Positions 8,641 through 16,488 of a DNA stretch of 64,000 nucleotides are shown here, piece by piece. The DNA comes from an uncultured Candidatus Melainabacteria bacterium (GTDB taxonomy: Bacteria; Cyanobacteriota; Vampirovibrionia; Gastranaerophilales; Gastranaerophilaceae): assembly GCA_947570135.1 (NCBI GenBank), contig CANOTP010000002.1:186001-250000 (forward strand), read 5' to 3'. The stretch's first letter is position 1. Each line of letters opens with the position of its first letter. Below the pieces are notes generated by a model. The model worked only from the letters and a program-made list of their open reading frames with translations, searched no databases and was not told the origin of the DNA. The translations under genes and the position numbers were made by a program.

Positions 8641-9594
8641 TTACAACAGCGTTACAACTTCACCGATTTTCTCACCATTTATTGTTAAAATATCATGTGA
8701 TAAATCAATATGTCCCCAATGGAGATTATTGATTAAATCAACCGTTACAAACTCTCTTGCTGTTATGTCGGTATCGCAGATTTTTACAACAAAAGCTTCT
8801 TCAAGTTCAATGTTAACGACAACACAAAGTCCCCCTGCTCCGACTTTTGCAATTAATCCTTTTGTGTTTTCGATAATTTTTGTATCTGTTCTGTTTTCCC
8901 CGCCAATGATGTAGGAATTATTTAAAAACGCATTTTTAATTCGTTCGTATTTCGGATTGCAGAATAAGTTTAAATACCCTTTTGCAAGGTTTTCTAACGG
9001 CATTGAAGGAACAGGAACTCCGCATCCGTCTTTTGTTATCGGGTATTGGGTTTTAATTTCGCAAAGTTCATAGATTTTATTTAAAATTGCTCTTTGAAGC
9101 GGATGATTAATATTATCATAGTTATCCATATCCCAGTCGTTAAGCTTACACAAACCAAGCATCATTGCATGTTTGCCTGAACAATTATTGTGAATCGCTC
9201 TTGCTTTTTCACCGTTAATTAATAATTCATCCTGAGCACTTCGTGAAATCGGTTTGTGGTTTCCGCATCTTAGTTTAGATTCGGGGATTTTAAACTTATC
9301 AAGTATTCCTTTAACAATATCGGTGTGAACCCTTTCACCTGCGTGAGACGCTGAACATACCGCGATTTCTTCATCTGTAAGGTTAAATTTTTTATCGAGT
9401 TCGTAATCAATCATAAGTGAGGCTTGAAGCGGTTTTGCGCATGAGCGGATATAGAACGGATAATTTTTATCATCACCGATTTTTTCAACGGTTTTGATTT
9501 TGTTGCATCGTACAACGTATCCGAAGTGTTCGCGCTCAATCAGGCCGTCGCGGTTGTAGGTTACAAGTTTGGCAGGTTCCGTGTTTTTAATCAT
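8641..9594 (-). CDS. L-asparaginase II family protein
   Basis: The protein has 317 residues and belongs to the thermolabile Asparaginase_II family (Rhizobium etli AnsA type), distinct from bacterial type I/II AnsA/AnsB. Family motifs are clear: R-S-C-A-K-P-L-Q (about 50-57), S-A-S-H-A-G-E-R-V-H (about 81-90), N-C-S-G-K-H-A-M-M (about 137-145), D-G-C-G-V-P (about 187-192) and K-V-G-A-G-G-L (near 248). It should hydrolyse asparagine to aspartate and ammonia in the cytoplasm. Aspartate is also the entry substrate for the nad genes of this window, though a direct link is only an inference. The start overlaps the end of the upstream gene by 8 bases, indicating translational coupling. Confidence 0.9.
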   Translation of the reverse strand: MIKNTEPAKLVTYNRDGLIEREHFGYVVRCNKIKTVEKIGDDKNYPFYIRSCAKPLQASLMIDYELDKKFNLTDEEIAVCSASHAGERVHTDIVKGILDKFKIPESKLRCGNHKPISRSAQDELLINGEKARAIHNNCSGKHAMMLGLCKLNDWDMDNYDNINHPLQRAILNKIYELCEIKTQYPITKDGCGVPVPSMPLENLAKGYLNLFCNPKYERIKNAFLNNSYIIGGENRTDTKIIENTKGLIAKVGAGGLCVVVNIELEEAFVVKICDTDITAREFVTVDLINNLHWGHIDLSHDILTINGEKIGEVVTLL

Positions 9595-10297
9595 TATTCT
9601 TTCTCACTATGGTTAATAATTGTTCTAACTTTGTTTTAAGCTGTTGGTTTTCTGATTTTAAGTTTTCTATTTGCTTTTCGTACTCGTTTGATACTGCGGT
9701 ACTGACATTCGGGATTTCGTTGTGGTCTAAGATAAACCTTTTTTGTGCTTCTTTTTTAATATTTAAAATCATATCAAGCTGTTTTTGCGAAATGAATCCT
9801 GAATCAATCAGATATTGCCCGAATTTTTTGTTAGAATTTTTATCTTCTTGTTTTGAGATTACATCTTCAAGTTGGTCTTCGGAAATTGTGCCGTTGTTGA
9901 CAAAATATTCGCCCGTTCTGAGTTTTCCCGTTAAAAATCCTGCAAGGTTAAGGATTTGTGAATCATCGGGGATTTCTAAAAACCCCTCATCCATACAAAA
10001 TAAAAAGTATTGAGCGATTTCTTCAAGCGAAAGGTATGTGTTAAGTGCAATTTCAGAAATGCTGCAATCCTTGTCGCAGGATTCTAAAATATTATAGATG
10101 TTTGTGTCAAATCCCGATTTTTTAAAATCCGATTCGCATCTGCCTTTGTAGGTTAAAACAGGTTTGTATGTTGCAAAAACGTATGACGGATTTTCGTCTT
10201 TAATATCTTGAGATAATTGATTATATATAATTTCCTTTGCCCAAGTCGGAAAGTTTGAAATTTTGTTTAAATATTGTCCTAAGAAATTTCTTTTCAT
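9587..10297 (-). CDS. Protein with GspE/MshE-N-like repeats and coiled coil
   Basis: The protein has 236 residues. The N-terminal ~115 residues are of unknown type. Residues ~125-180 hold two degenerate copies of the pattern seen in GspE/MshE N-terminal domains (R-T-G-E-Y-F-V-N-N-G-T-I-S-E-D-Q-L, then K-F-G-Q-Y-L-I-D-S-G-F-I-S-Q-K-Q-L). The C-terminal ~40 residues form a coiled coil. There is no ATPase domain. In type IV pilus or secretion ATPases this domain binds regulators such as cyclic di-GMP; here it may act as an adaptor. It overlaps the asparaginase gene by 8 bases, a pairing whose logic I cannot explain. The function is a guess from the motif only. Confidence 0.6.
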   Translation of the reverse strand: MKRNFLGQYLNKISNFPTWAKEIIYNQLSQDIKDENPSYVFATYKPVLTYKGRCESDFKKSGFDTNIYNILESCDKDCSISEIALNTYLSLEEIAQYFLFCMDEGFLEIPDDSQILNLAGFLTGKLRTGEYFVNNGTISEDQLEDVISKQEDKNSNKKFGQYLIDSGFISQKQLDMILNIKKEAQKRFILDHNEIPNVSTAVSNEYEKQIENLKSENQQLKTKLEQLLTIVRKNND

Positions 10298-10351
10298 CTA
10301 ATCCCTCATCAATGCATTTAATCTTAGCATTAAAACAGCTAAAAGGCAATT

Positions 10352-10380
10352 TTTAACAAAAAAATTACTTTATATATAAG
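10352..10380 (+). promoter_or_regulatory. Probable promoter of the HD-domain gene
   Basis: TTTAAC (10352-10357) and TATAAG (10375-10380) are 17 bases apart, and the ATG is at 10405. The divergent gene starts at 10297, so this short gap serves both directions. Confidence 0.45.
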
Positions 10381-10404
10381 TAAAGATTTTTTCGGTAGTA
10401 ACTA

Positions 10405-12864
10405 ATGGAAATAAATGCTTTAAATGATATAGGTAAAGTTTATTCTAATAATGATTATCCACAGACAGGTACTTTTCCTGTTACGATACCTTCGGTCAGT
10501 TTTGGCCAAGAACCAGATGTTTTTATATCGTCTTTCGGACCTCAAAATAAACCTTCAGGGTTTGGAATTTTCGGAAAAATCGCAAACAAAGTTAAAGAGG
10601 TTGCGACTCAGGTTAATGAAACTATTAACAGCCCTGAAACCAAGCAGAAAATTAATGCCGCAAAGTTAGCAAAATTGTTTGTCGATAACGGTACAATTGA
10701 TTTTTATTCGGATGCTTTCAAGTATAAAGAAATTATCAATGAACTTGCAAAACATGATTACGAGCAGGTTGTAAAAAAATATAATGCTTTGTTAAAAAAT
10801 ATGCAAACTGAAGGAGTAAAAAAAGGTTCAACGGAGTATTTGCAATTTATGGGACTTGGACAGGTTTATGATGTTTTGAAGTATGACAAACTTCAAGCAG
10901 AAGATATTGACGAGATTTTCCGAATAAGCCGTAACAGACCTAAGCGCGAATATAGTGATGACAGAATAAAATTAAGTGCTTTTGTAGATGTATTAAAATC
11001 TTATGAGAACTTTGATAATCTTTCTGCCAGTATGCAAAAATATTTAATGCAAAGTGTAGAATTCAGTTTTCCGACACCTCAGTCTTTGACTGTTGAAGAA
11101 GCCAAAAATCTTTCTAAACATTCACCATTAACTAAGTTCGAATATATTAACGATTTGAGAAATGTTGATACGGAAGATGAATTGGTTAAAAATCTTGATG
11201 AGCGCAGAAGAAATATTCCTTGTCATGCAATTCCCGTTGATAACGAAAAAATAGAAAAAGTTTTATCCCAAAAAGGTATTGAAAATCTTACCGATGCTTT
11301 AAATAAAACAGATTTATCTAAATATGAAAAAGGTTTTCTGTTAGAATACTCAAGAAAAGAATTTATCAATGATTTTAATAAATTGACTGAAAAACTATCA
11401 AATGAAGATAAGAAAAAGGTTTATGAATACTTCGGATTCAAAATAAATTCCGCAAATGATATTATAAACTTTCCTAATCCTGATACACAAGGAGAAATTG
11501 ACGATAACTTAAAATCCGTAATTGCGCAGGGACAAGAATATATCAATAAATTTATGCTTGAAAATCGTGTTAAACTTAATTCAAGTGATAAAGCTTTAGA
11601 AACGGAATTGAATAATATTATTCAGGTATTCCCCGAGTTTATCTCAATTATCGGAAAATTACAGCACCGAGGTGACAGCATAGATTATCATACAATGGAT
11701 GATTTAAAACGGATTCTGAATGATGAACGGTTTAAAAAATTACCGCAAAGCGAACAGAAAATCCTGACAACCGCAACTTTATTCCATGATTTTGGCAAAG
11801 TTCAAGGCGAAATTGATGACGGGCATGCAAGAAAAAGTGCAATTTTAACAAAAGAAATTTTGAAAAAGACGCCGTTATCTTTTGATGAAAAAGAACGAGT
11901 ATTTAATTTAATAAACCACAGTCACTGGTTGGTTGACGGCAGTTTAACCGAGGATATCGCCTTTGATTTCAGGCGTCCGAATGATTTTACAATGGCTGAA
12001 ATTTTTGAAAAAGCCGACAGTAATTCTGCGGGGTTTGAATATAATCCTAACCCTGAAAAAATTGCGCAAATAAAACAAAATATTGATAAAATTAATTCAA
12101 CAGGGATTCCGCTTTTTGTAAACCAATTACCAAAAGAAGACAAATACTATGACAAAACTCCGTCAGGTACAAGATATCTTGACCTGCGCGATCCCGAAAT
12201 GTCTGTTGAAAAATACGGATACCCAAAAGGGACAATGGTTAAGGATTTAAATTTCTTATGTCATTCATCTAGCGATGATCCGAAAGATTTTGAGACATTG
12301 TGTGATGACAGTAAAGAAGTTTGCTTGAGTACAAGCCTGCTTGATTGCCGTCAGAGGTTTTCAACGGGTTATAACAGCTCGGGTTCTTATATTGTAAGCG
12401 GAAATAATGCAAGCATTGTTCTTGGTGGGAAAGATACAGGTTGTACAGGCGGTCATCGCGGCAGGGTATACGCTAAAAACGCAATGTATCTTCAAAAACC
12501 CGAAAAGGGTTTCCTGTCAAATATTAATGACCGACAAGAAATTCCAAACAAGATAAAAGAAGCCTTGAATTTGTCTGATGAAGAGTATTCACAAATGTTT
12601 ACGCAGATTTGTAATTTAGAAACCCTTGACGAAATTTCTGATATTAAGCTGCAAAACGGACGTAAAATTAAAAAAGAAGATATTCAAAAAACGGTAACAG
12701 ATATTCAAACCGAACTTGTAAGACCTCGGGAAAAAGGCGAAAAGGGTTACACAAACGAAATTGTTGTCTATAACCCGAAAATTGAAGCCTCCGTGGTTCC
12801 TCTGACTCCTGAACAGCTTTCAAAATGCCAGATTTATGATGACAGGATTTATGTACTGGTGTAA
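10405..12864 (+). CDS. Large HD-domain protein of unknown function
   Basis: The protein has 819 residues. It begins with a Ser/Thr/Pro-rich tail containing S-V-S-F-G-Q, then a long helical region (about 70-420). An HD-type metal-dependent phosphohydrolase core follows at about 430-540: an upstream H-R-G-D-S-I-D-Y-H-T, the doublet F-H-D-F-G-K (about 460-465) and I-N-H-S-H-W (about 503-508). The C-terminal ~250 residues contain a Gly/Ser-rich segment with several cysteines and end with a stretch including N-E-I-V-V-Y-N-P-K-I-E. HD domains hydrolyse nucleotides or cyclic dinucleotides, but the substrate here is unknown. There is no signal peptide. A promoter lies at 10352-10380 and a terminator directly at the stop. 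It could be an effector or a housekeeping phosphohydrolase. Confidence 0.7.
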   Translation: MEINALNDIGKVYSNNDYPQTGTFPVTIPSVSFGQEPDVFISSFGPQNKPSGFGIFGKIANKVKEVATQVNETINSPETKQKINAAKLAKLFVDNGTIDFYSDAFKYKEIINELAKHDYEQVVKKYNALLKNMQTEGVKKGSTEYLQFMGLGQVYDVLKYDKLQAEDIDEIFRISRNRPKREYSDDRIKLSAFVDVLKSYENFDNLSASMQKYLMQSVEFSFPTPQSLTVEEAKNLSKHSPLTKFEYINDLRNVDTEDELVKNLDERRRNIPCHAIPVDNEKIEKVLSQKGIENLTDALNKTDLSKYEKGFLLEYSRKEFINDFNKLTEKLSNEDKKKVYEYFGFKINSANDIINFPNPDTQGEIDDNLKSVIAQGQEYINKFMLENRVKLNSSDKALETELNNIIQVFPEFISIIGKLQHRGDSIDYHTMDDLKRILNDERFKKLPQSEQKILTTATLFHDFGKVQGEIDDGHARKSAILTKEILKKTPLSFDEKERVFNLINHSHWLVDGSLTEDIAFDFRRPNDFTMAEIFEKADSNSAGFEYNPNPEKIAQIKQNIDKINSTGIPLFVNQLPKEDKYYDKTPSGTRYLDLRDPEMSVEKYGYPKGTMVKDLNFLCHSSSDDPKDFETLCDDSKEVCLSTSLLDCRQRFSTGYNSSGSYIVSGNNASIVLGGKDTGCTGGHRGRVYAKNAMYLQKPEKGFLSNINDRQEIPNKIKEALNLSDEEYSQMFTQICNLETLDEISDIKLQNGRKIKKEDIQKTVTDIQTELVRPREKGEKGYTNEIVVYNPKIEASVVPLTPEQLSKCQIYDDRIYVLV

Positions 12865-12885
12865 AAAGGGTGATTAACCCTTTTT
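12863..12885 (+). terminator. Intrinsic terminator of the HD-domain gene
   Basis: AAAAAGGGT (12863-12871) pairs with ACCCTTTTT (12877-12885) around a 5-base loop. It overlaps the stop codon of the upstream gene. Confidence 0.8.
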
Positions 12886-12919
12886 ATATTTCTTTTAAAA
12901 AATTAAATTTGCTGTAATA

Positions 12920-12947
12920 AAAGGAGATGATTAATATCATCTCCTTT
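12920..12947 (-). terminator. Intrinsic terminator of the repeat-tail gene
   Basis: A perfect 12-base-pair hairpin (12920-12931 with 12936-12947) has a 4-base loop. It lies 9 bases after the end of the minus-strand gene, with TTTTATT following on that strand. Confidence 0.75.
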
Positions 12948-12956
12948 AAAAAGCAT

Positions 12957-13646
12957 TTATTTTGCCCGATAATATCCGCGAACTTTTGTACCGTTACTTC
13001 TTGTGTATGAATTTACGTATACAGTTCCGCCGTTAAATATTGTTTTTATTTCTAATTCATCATTTGTCGGAATTCCGATAGAATTTAGTTGTGCATTAAT
13101 GGCAGATTCGTTTTTGGTATATTCATCATTAGTCATTGATTCAATATCCTCGCGGGAAAATATTTGTTTACTGCCTGTTAATGGATTTGAATAACCTAAA
13201 AAATCCGTTTCTGATTGTTCATTTTTTATTAAACCGTCTTTTAGTTGTTGCATAATAGCAGATTCATTTTTGTCAAATTCTTCTGCGCTCATTTTATCAA
13301 TTTCATCAGGAGTAAAAATATGTTCTGATGAATCAACGGATGAGGCAAATCCTGTAGAACTTCCGTTTTTAAACACTCCTCCAATACTTCTCATTGGTGT
13401 ATATGGAGGATTGTTCTTTACTTTATTTTCAAATCGTCTTGTGTCATCAATATCAGTAATTAATTGACCTGCTTTCATTTTTTGAACAACTTTTTGAGCG
13501 ATAATATCTTTTTGTTGATTTTCAGGCATTGATTTAAAATGAGGGTATTCTTTGCGAATTTCATTATATATTTGCTGTCCTTGCTGATTATTCCACATGT
13601 CCATATTAGCTTCTCTTGGATCTTGTTTTTTCAAAGTACCAATCAA
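12957..13646 (-). CDS. C-terminal part of a split gene with tandem repeat tail
   Basis: The 229-residue frame starts with TTG, whose last two bases are shared with the TGA of the upstream frame (TTGA overlap). Its first ~35 residues (D-P-R-E-A-N-M-D-M-W-N-N-Q-Q-G) look like the natural continuation of the upstream frame, so the pair is probably one gene broken by a single-base frameshift; translational coupling is the alternative. The C-terminal half holds two copies of a ~35-residue repeat (about 111-141 and 163-198) with the pattern F-[TS]-x-x-[DE]-I-x-x-M and E-[FY]-x-K-N-E. The same repeat occurs in the GH108 muramidase at 54.6 kb. No catalytic motif is visible. A strong hairpin terminator follows. 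Confidence 0.6.
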   Translation of the reverse strand: MIGTLKKQDPREANMDMWNNQQGQQIYNEIRKEYPHFKSMPENQQKDIIAQKVVQKMKAGQLITDIDDTRRFENKVKNNPPYTPMRSIGGVFKNGSSTGFASSVDSSEHIFTPDEIDKMSAEEFDKNESAIMQQLKDGLIKNEQSETDFLGYSNPLTGSKQIFSREDIESMTNDEYTKNESAINAQLNSIGIPTNDELEIKTIFNGGTVYVNSYTRSNGTKVRGYYRAK

Positions 13647-13864
13647 TTCAGTCCTGAGCTTACAATTTTAGTTGGTAAAATTCCGTATCTTTTGGAAAGG
13701 ATACTTTGCATATAAGTATGTCGAAAAGCGTCGGCCTCATTGTTCCAAGCAACATTATTTTGACCTATATCAAATCCGTATTTCCTTTGATATTTTAAAG
13801 TATCGCTTAACATTTCTTTTGTAAATTCATTTTTATCTTTATTGTAATTAAATTTTTGAACCAT
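13643..13864 (-). CDS. N-terminal part of a split gene (W-N-N-E-A-D-A-F-R-H motif)
   Basis: The 73-residue frame contains the block A-W-N-N-E-A-D-A-F-R-H-T-Y-M-Q. To my recollection this is typical of a family of uncharacterised proteins (DUF6973-like) in which it is followed within ~40 residues by N-M-D-x-W-N-N-x-x-G. That second block is found in the overlapping downstream frame, so the two frames read as one ancestral gene of ~300 residues. The start ATG has a GAAAGGAAAG ribosome site. The upstream gap to the divergent membrane protein is only 40 bases. The family name is from memory and not checked. Confidence 0.55.
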   Translation of the reverse strand: MVQKFNYNKDKNEFTKEMLSDTLKYQRKYGFDIGQNNVAWNNEADAFRHTYMQSILSKRYGILPTKIVSSGLN

Positions 13865-13904
13865 TTTTCTTTCCTTTCAAATTTTTTTGTTATAGTATCT
13901 ATGT

Positions 13905-14267
13905 ATGAAATTAACAAAATATATATGTGCGAATATTTTATCTTTATTAGGAAATTTTGGTTTGCTTGTTATGTTGTCGTATATGTTTTTGGCTGAACTT
14001 GTATATCCTGAATATCTTGTAGAAGGATATGTCTTTACCTTATTAGTTATATGCATAACAACATACATATATATAATTCCAAGCCTACTTATTCTGTTGC
14101 CAATAGAAAATATATTAACTCGTAAATTCTTCAATAAAGAGTATTTTCTTGATATTCAAATAAAAAATAAATATTTAAAATACACATATAATATTTTGTT
14201 TTGGTTAGGTTTTATTTGTTCATTTTTATATTTACTATTATATTGCTGGATGATTAGTAAATTATAG
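13905..14267 (+). CDS. Small multi-pass membrane protein
   Basis: The protein has 120 residues and is very hydrophobic, with about three membrane helices (roughly 8-32, 42-66 and 92-117) separated by a short charged loop (I-E-N-I-L-T-R-K-F-F-N-K-E). I do not recognise the family. No ribosome site is visible; a TATAGT box ends 8 bases before the ATG, which suggests a leaderless or near-leaderless mRNA. Two small hairpins follow the stop (14274-14290 and 14294-14312). It diverges from the split gene. The sequence is clearly richer in A/T than the conserved genes around it, as often seen in accessory genes. Confidence 0.5.
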   Translation: MKLTKYICANILSLLGNFGLLVMLSYMFLAELVYPEYLVEGYVFTLLVICITTYIYIIPSLLILLPIENILTRKFFNKEYFLDIQIKNKYLKYTYNILFWLGFICSFLYLLLYCWMISKL

Positions 14268-14606
14268 TTTTTAAAAACTTCAAAAGTTTTATGCCGTAAA
14301 AAATATTTACGGTGGTTATTGTTCTATTTAATTTTTAAGTTTTGCTAGTTATATTTCGAGTGAAATCTTTTTACATAAAACCTCGCTTTCTTTAGTGTCA
14401 GGTTTCATCTTTTTGCGCAGAAATGAAATGAGATAGTTTGCATAGTACACATAACCATAAAGTATTGTATTATTATATCATTTGGTTCATGAAACCGTCA
14501 AGAAACCTGCGATATTTAGCTTCATGAAACTTCATGATTATTTTCCGTCGGGCTAAATATTAAGTCGGTTGATTAATTCTTTCTAAGTAGGTATTATAAT
14601 ATCAGA
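14268..14606. other. Gene-free stretch rich in inverted repeats
   Basis: No convincing gene is visible over ~340 bases. The stretch holds several inverted repeats: AAAACTT/AAGTTTT (14274-14290), CCGTAAA/TTTACGG (14294-14312), AAACCT/AGGTTT (14378-14405), TTTCAT/ATGAAA around 14403-14426 (which would compete with the previous one), and ATATTTAGC/GCTAAATAT (14512-14560). Three copies of TTCATGA(A) occur at 14486, 14521 and 14531. A TATAAT box (14595-14600) probably starts the VKOR-DsbA transcript, but without a good -35. The palindromes could be operators or parts of an RNA structure. Confidence 0.4.
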
Positions 14607-14627
14607 TTGGATAAAAAGGGAGAAATT

Positions 14628-15851
14628 ATGGAAAATAGCAGATTAAATTATTGGAAAACCGTTATTATATTAATTTTATTAGCTGTGGCTTTAGGTGTTA
14701 CGATTGATTTAGCATATATTTATTATGCCGCAAATTTCGACCAATTATATTTGGGCAGTTTTTGTTCGGTTAACGAATTTGTTGATTGCGACGGGGTTGC
14801 AAGAACAACGGAATCTCAGTTCTTGGGTGTTCCTCTTGCGTGCTGGGGATTGTTTTTGTACTCGTTTATATTAATGCTTTTGGCTGCTGATAAGTTGAAA
14901 AACTTTAAATTATTAAGGTTCTTAGAAGTATTTAAAAATAAATTCCATTATATAGCATCACTTGGCTTGATTTCATTTATTATTTCCATGGGGTTGTTAT
15001 GTGTAAGTTTGTTTGAAATTAAAAAATTATGTATAATGTGTGCGGTTACTTATGTATTGGATTTGCTTATCGGTATTACTGCTGTTTGGGGTATTGAAGG
15101 CGGATTTATCGGTGCTGTTAAACAAAGTTGGAAAGACTTTGTTGACGCGTTAAAACCGTTACCGTACAGAATAGCGTTTATTATAGTGATGACTTGTGCT
15201 GTTGGATTTTTATATTGGACTTATACAAGTGCAAAATTTTCTCCTGCCTTAAAATTTGCAAAAGAATACGGTGAATTCATTAAAACCACTCAAAATAAAT
15301 ATGCCGTTAAGGGTAATGTTTTAGGGTCTGATGCAAAAGACGCTGTTGTATTGGAGATTTATTCAGATTACATGTGTCCGATGTGTTCGACAGGTAACGT
15401 TATGCTGCACAAGCTTGTAACAGAGTTTACTAATCTTCGTATTGAACACCATTCTATGCCGTTGGATACCGAATGTAATAAGTATCTTCAACAAGAATTT
15501 CACCATGGCTCATGTACAATGGCTAAATATGCGGAAGCAGCTCACATGCAGGGCAAATTCTGGGAAGTAAACTCATTATTCTTTGAGAAAAAACCCGCAA
15601 CCGAAGATGAAGTGATTGAACTTCTTGAAGATTCAGATTTCGGGCTTGATATGGATAAACTTAAAAAAGACGCTCACTCAAAGGCTGTTATGGATATAAT
15701 TTCAAAAGATATTGATTATGCTGTTGCCAATAAACAAATCGGTACACCTTCAATGAAATTGGGTGATGATTTTGAAATGGGTATCCAGGGTTATCATGAT
15801 TTGAAAAAATGGGTAATAAAACATGGAGCAAAACCAAAAGGATTATTCTAA
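14628..15851 (+). CDS. VKOR-DsbA fusion disulfide-forming protein
   Basis: The 407-residue protein joins two disulfide-forming modules. Residues ~10-160 are a vitamin K epoxide reductase domain with four membrane helices, the loop pair Cys46/Cys54 and the active-site C-I-M-C (Cys135/Cys138). A fifth helix (about 182-200) leads to a thioredoxin/DsbA-like domain with C-P-M-C (Cys250/Cys253) and the cis-proline motif G-T-P-S. Such fusions, known from cyanobacteria and other bacteria, oxidise cysteines of exported proteins and pass electrons to quinone, replacing DsbB/DsbA. The prepilins here are rich in paired cysteines and are plausible clients. The ATG at 14628 is chosen because GGGAG lies 7 bases before it. 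It overlaps queH by 29 bases. Confidence 0.92.
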   Translation: MENSRLNYWKTVIILILLAVALGVTIDLAYIYYAANFDQLYLGSFCSVNEFVDCDGVARTTESQFLGVPLACWGLFLYSFILMLLAADKLKNFKLLRFLEVFKNKFHYIASLGLISFIISMGLLCVSLFEIKKLCIMCAVTYVLDLLIGITAVWGIEGGFIGAVKQSWKDFVDALKPLPYRIAFIIVMTCAVGFLYWTYTSAKFSPALKFAKEYGEFIKTTQNKYAVKGNVLGSDAKDAVVLEIYSDYMCPMCSTGNVMLHKLVTEFTNLRIEHHSMPLDTECNKYLQQEFHHGSCTMAKYAEAAHMQGKFWEVNSLFFEKKPATEDEVIELLEDSDFGLDMDKLKKDAHSKAVMDIISKDIDYAVANKQIGTPSMKLGDDFEMGIQGYHDLKKWVIKHGAKPKGLF

Positions 15852-16386
15852 AAAAAACATTTTGCTGCATGCATGTTGCGCAATATGTTCAGGTTATCCC
15901 ATATCTTTATTAAAAGATATGGGATATTCGGTTATTGTTTATTTTTATAACCCTAATATTTATCCGTATGATGAGTATAAAAAACGCTTAGAAGCGCAAA
16001 AAACTTTATGTAAACATTTTGGTTGTGAATTGATAGTCGGGGATTATGAGCCGGAAATTTATTACGATTATGTAAAAGGGTTTGAAAATGAACCCGAGAA
16101 AGGCTTAAGATGTGATAAGTGTTTTTACTTAAGGCTTGAATCAGCGGCAAAACTTGCAAAAAAACTCGGGATAAACGAATTTACAACATCTATGGTCATA
16201 AGTCCGCACAAAAACTATGAGAAATTAACTTCAATCGGAGAAAAAATCGCAGAAGGTTACGGACTTGAATACTTTTCACAAAATTTCAGAAAAAATGACG
16301 GGTTTTTAAAGACAAATAATATTTCTAAATCCTTAAATTTATACCGACAAAATTATTGTGGTTGTAAGTTTGCAAAAAAATTATAA
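15823..16386 (+). CDS. queH: Epoxyqueuosine reductase QueH
   Basis: The protein has 187 residues and the cysteine signature of QueH (formerly DUF208): H-A-C-C-A-I-C (Cys18, Cys19, Cys22), C-D-K-C-F-Y-L-R-L (Cys97, Cys100) and C-G-C near the C-terminus (Cys179, Cys181). QueH carries an Fe-S cluster and a second metal and performs the last step of queuosine synthesis in tRNA, replacing the unrelated QueG. The ATG lies 29 bases inside the upstream gene, so translation is probably coupled. Other queuosine genes are not in the window. Confidence 0.9.
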   Translation: MEQNQKDYSKKNILLHACCAICSGYPISLLKDMGYSVIVYFYNPNIYPYDEYKKRLEAQKTLCKHFGCELIVGDYEPEIYYDYVKGFENEPEKGLRCDKCFYLRLESAAKLAKKLGINEFTTSMVISPHKNYEKLTSIGEKIAEGYGLEYFSQNFRKNDGFLKTNNISKSLNLYRQNYCGCKFAKKL

Positions 16387-16488
16387 GAATATCGTCCGTT
16401 TGTATTATGACGTGAAAACCATAATATCATATAATAGCGTTGAGAAAGAAGATATTTTTTATAAGGAAACCACAAAGAGGATAGAATA

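Noticed and set aside
13877-14134. 85-residue minus-strand frame opposite the small membrane protein
   Set aside because: The plus-strand frame is longer and has a coherent membrane-helix pattern; the minus frame shows none.
14370-14480. Short minus-strand frame containing M-K-P-D-T-K-E-S-E-V-L
   Set aside because: It has no proper start codon or ribosome site and overlaps inverted repeats; chance coding cannot be excluded.
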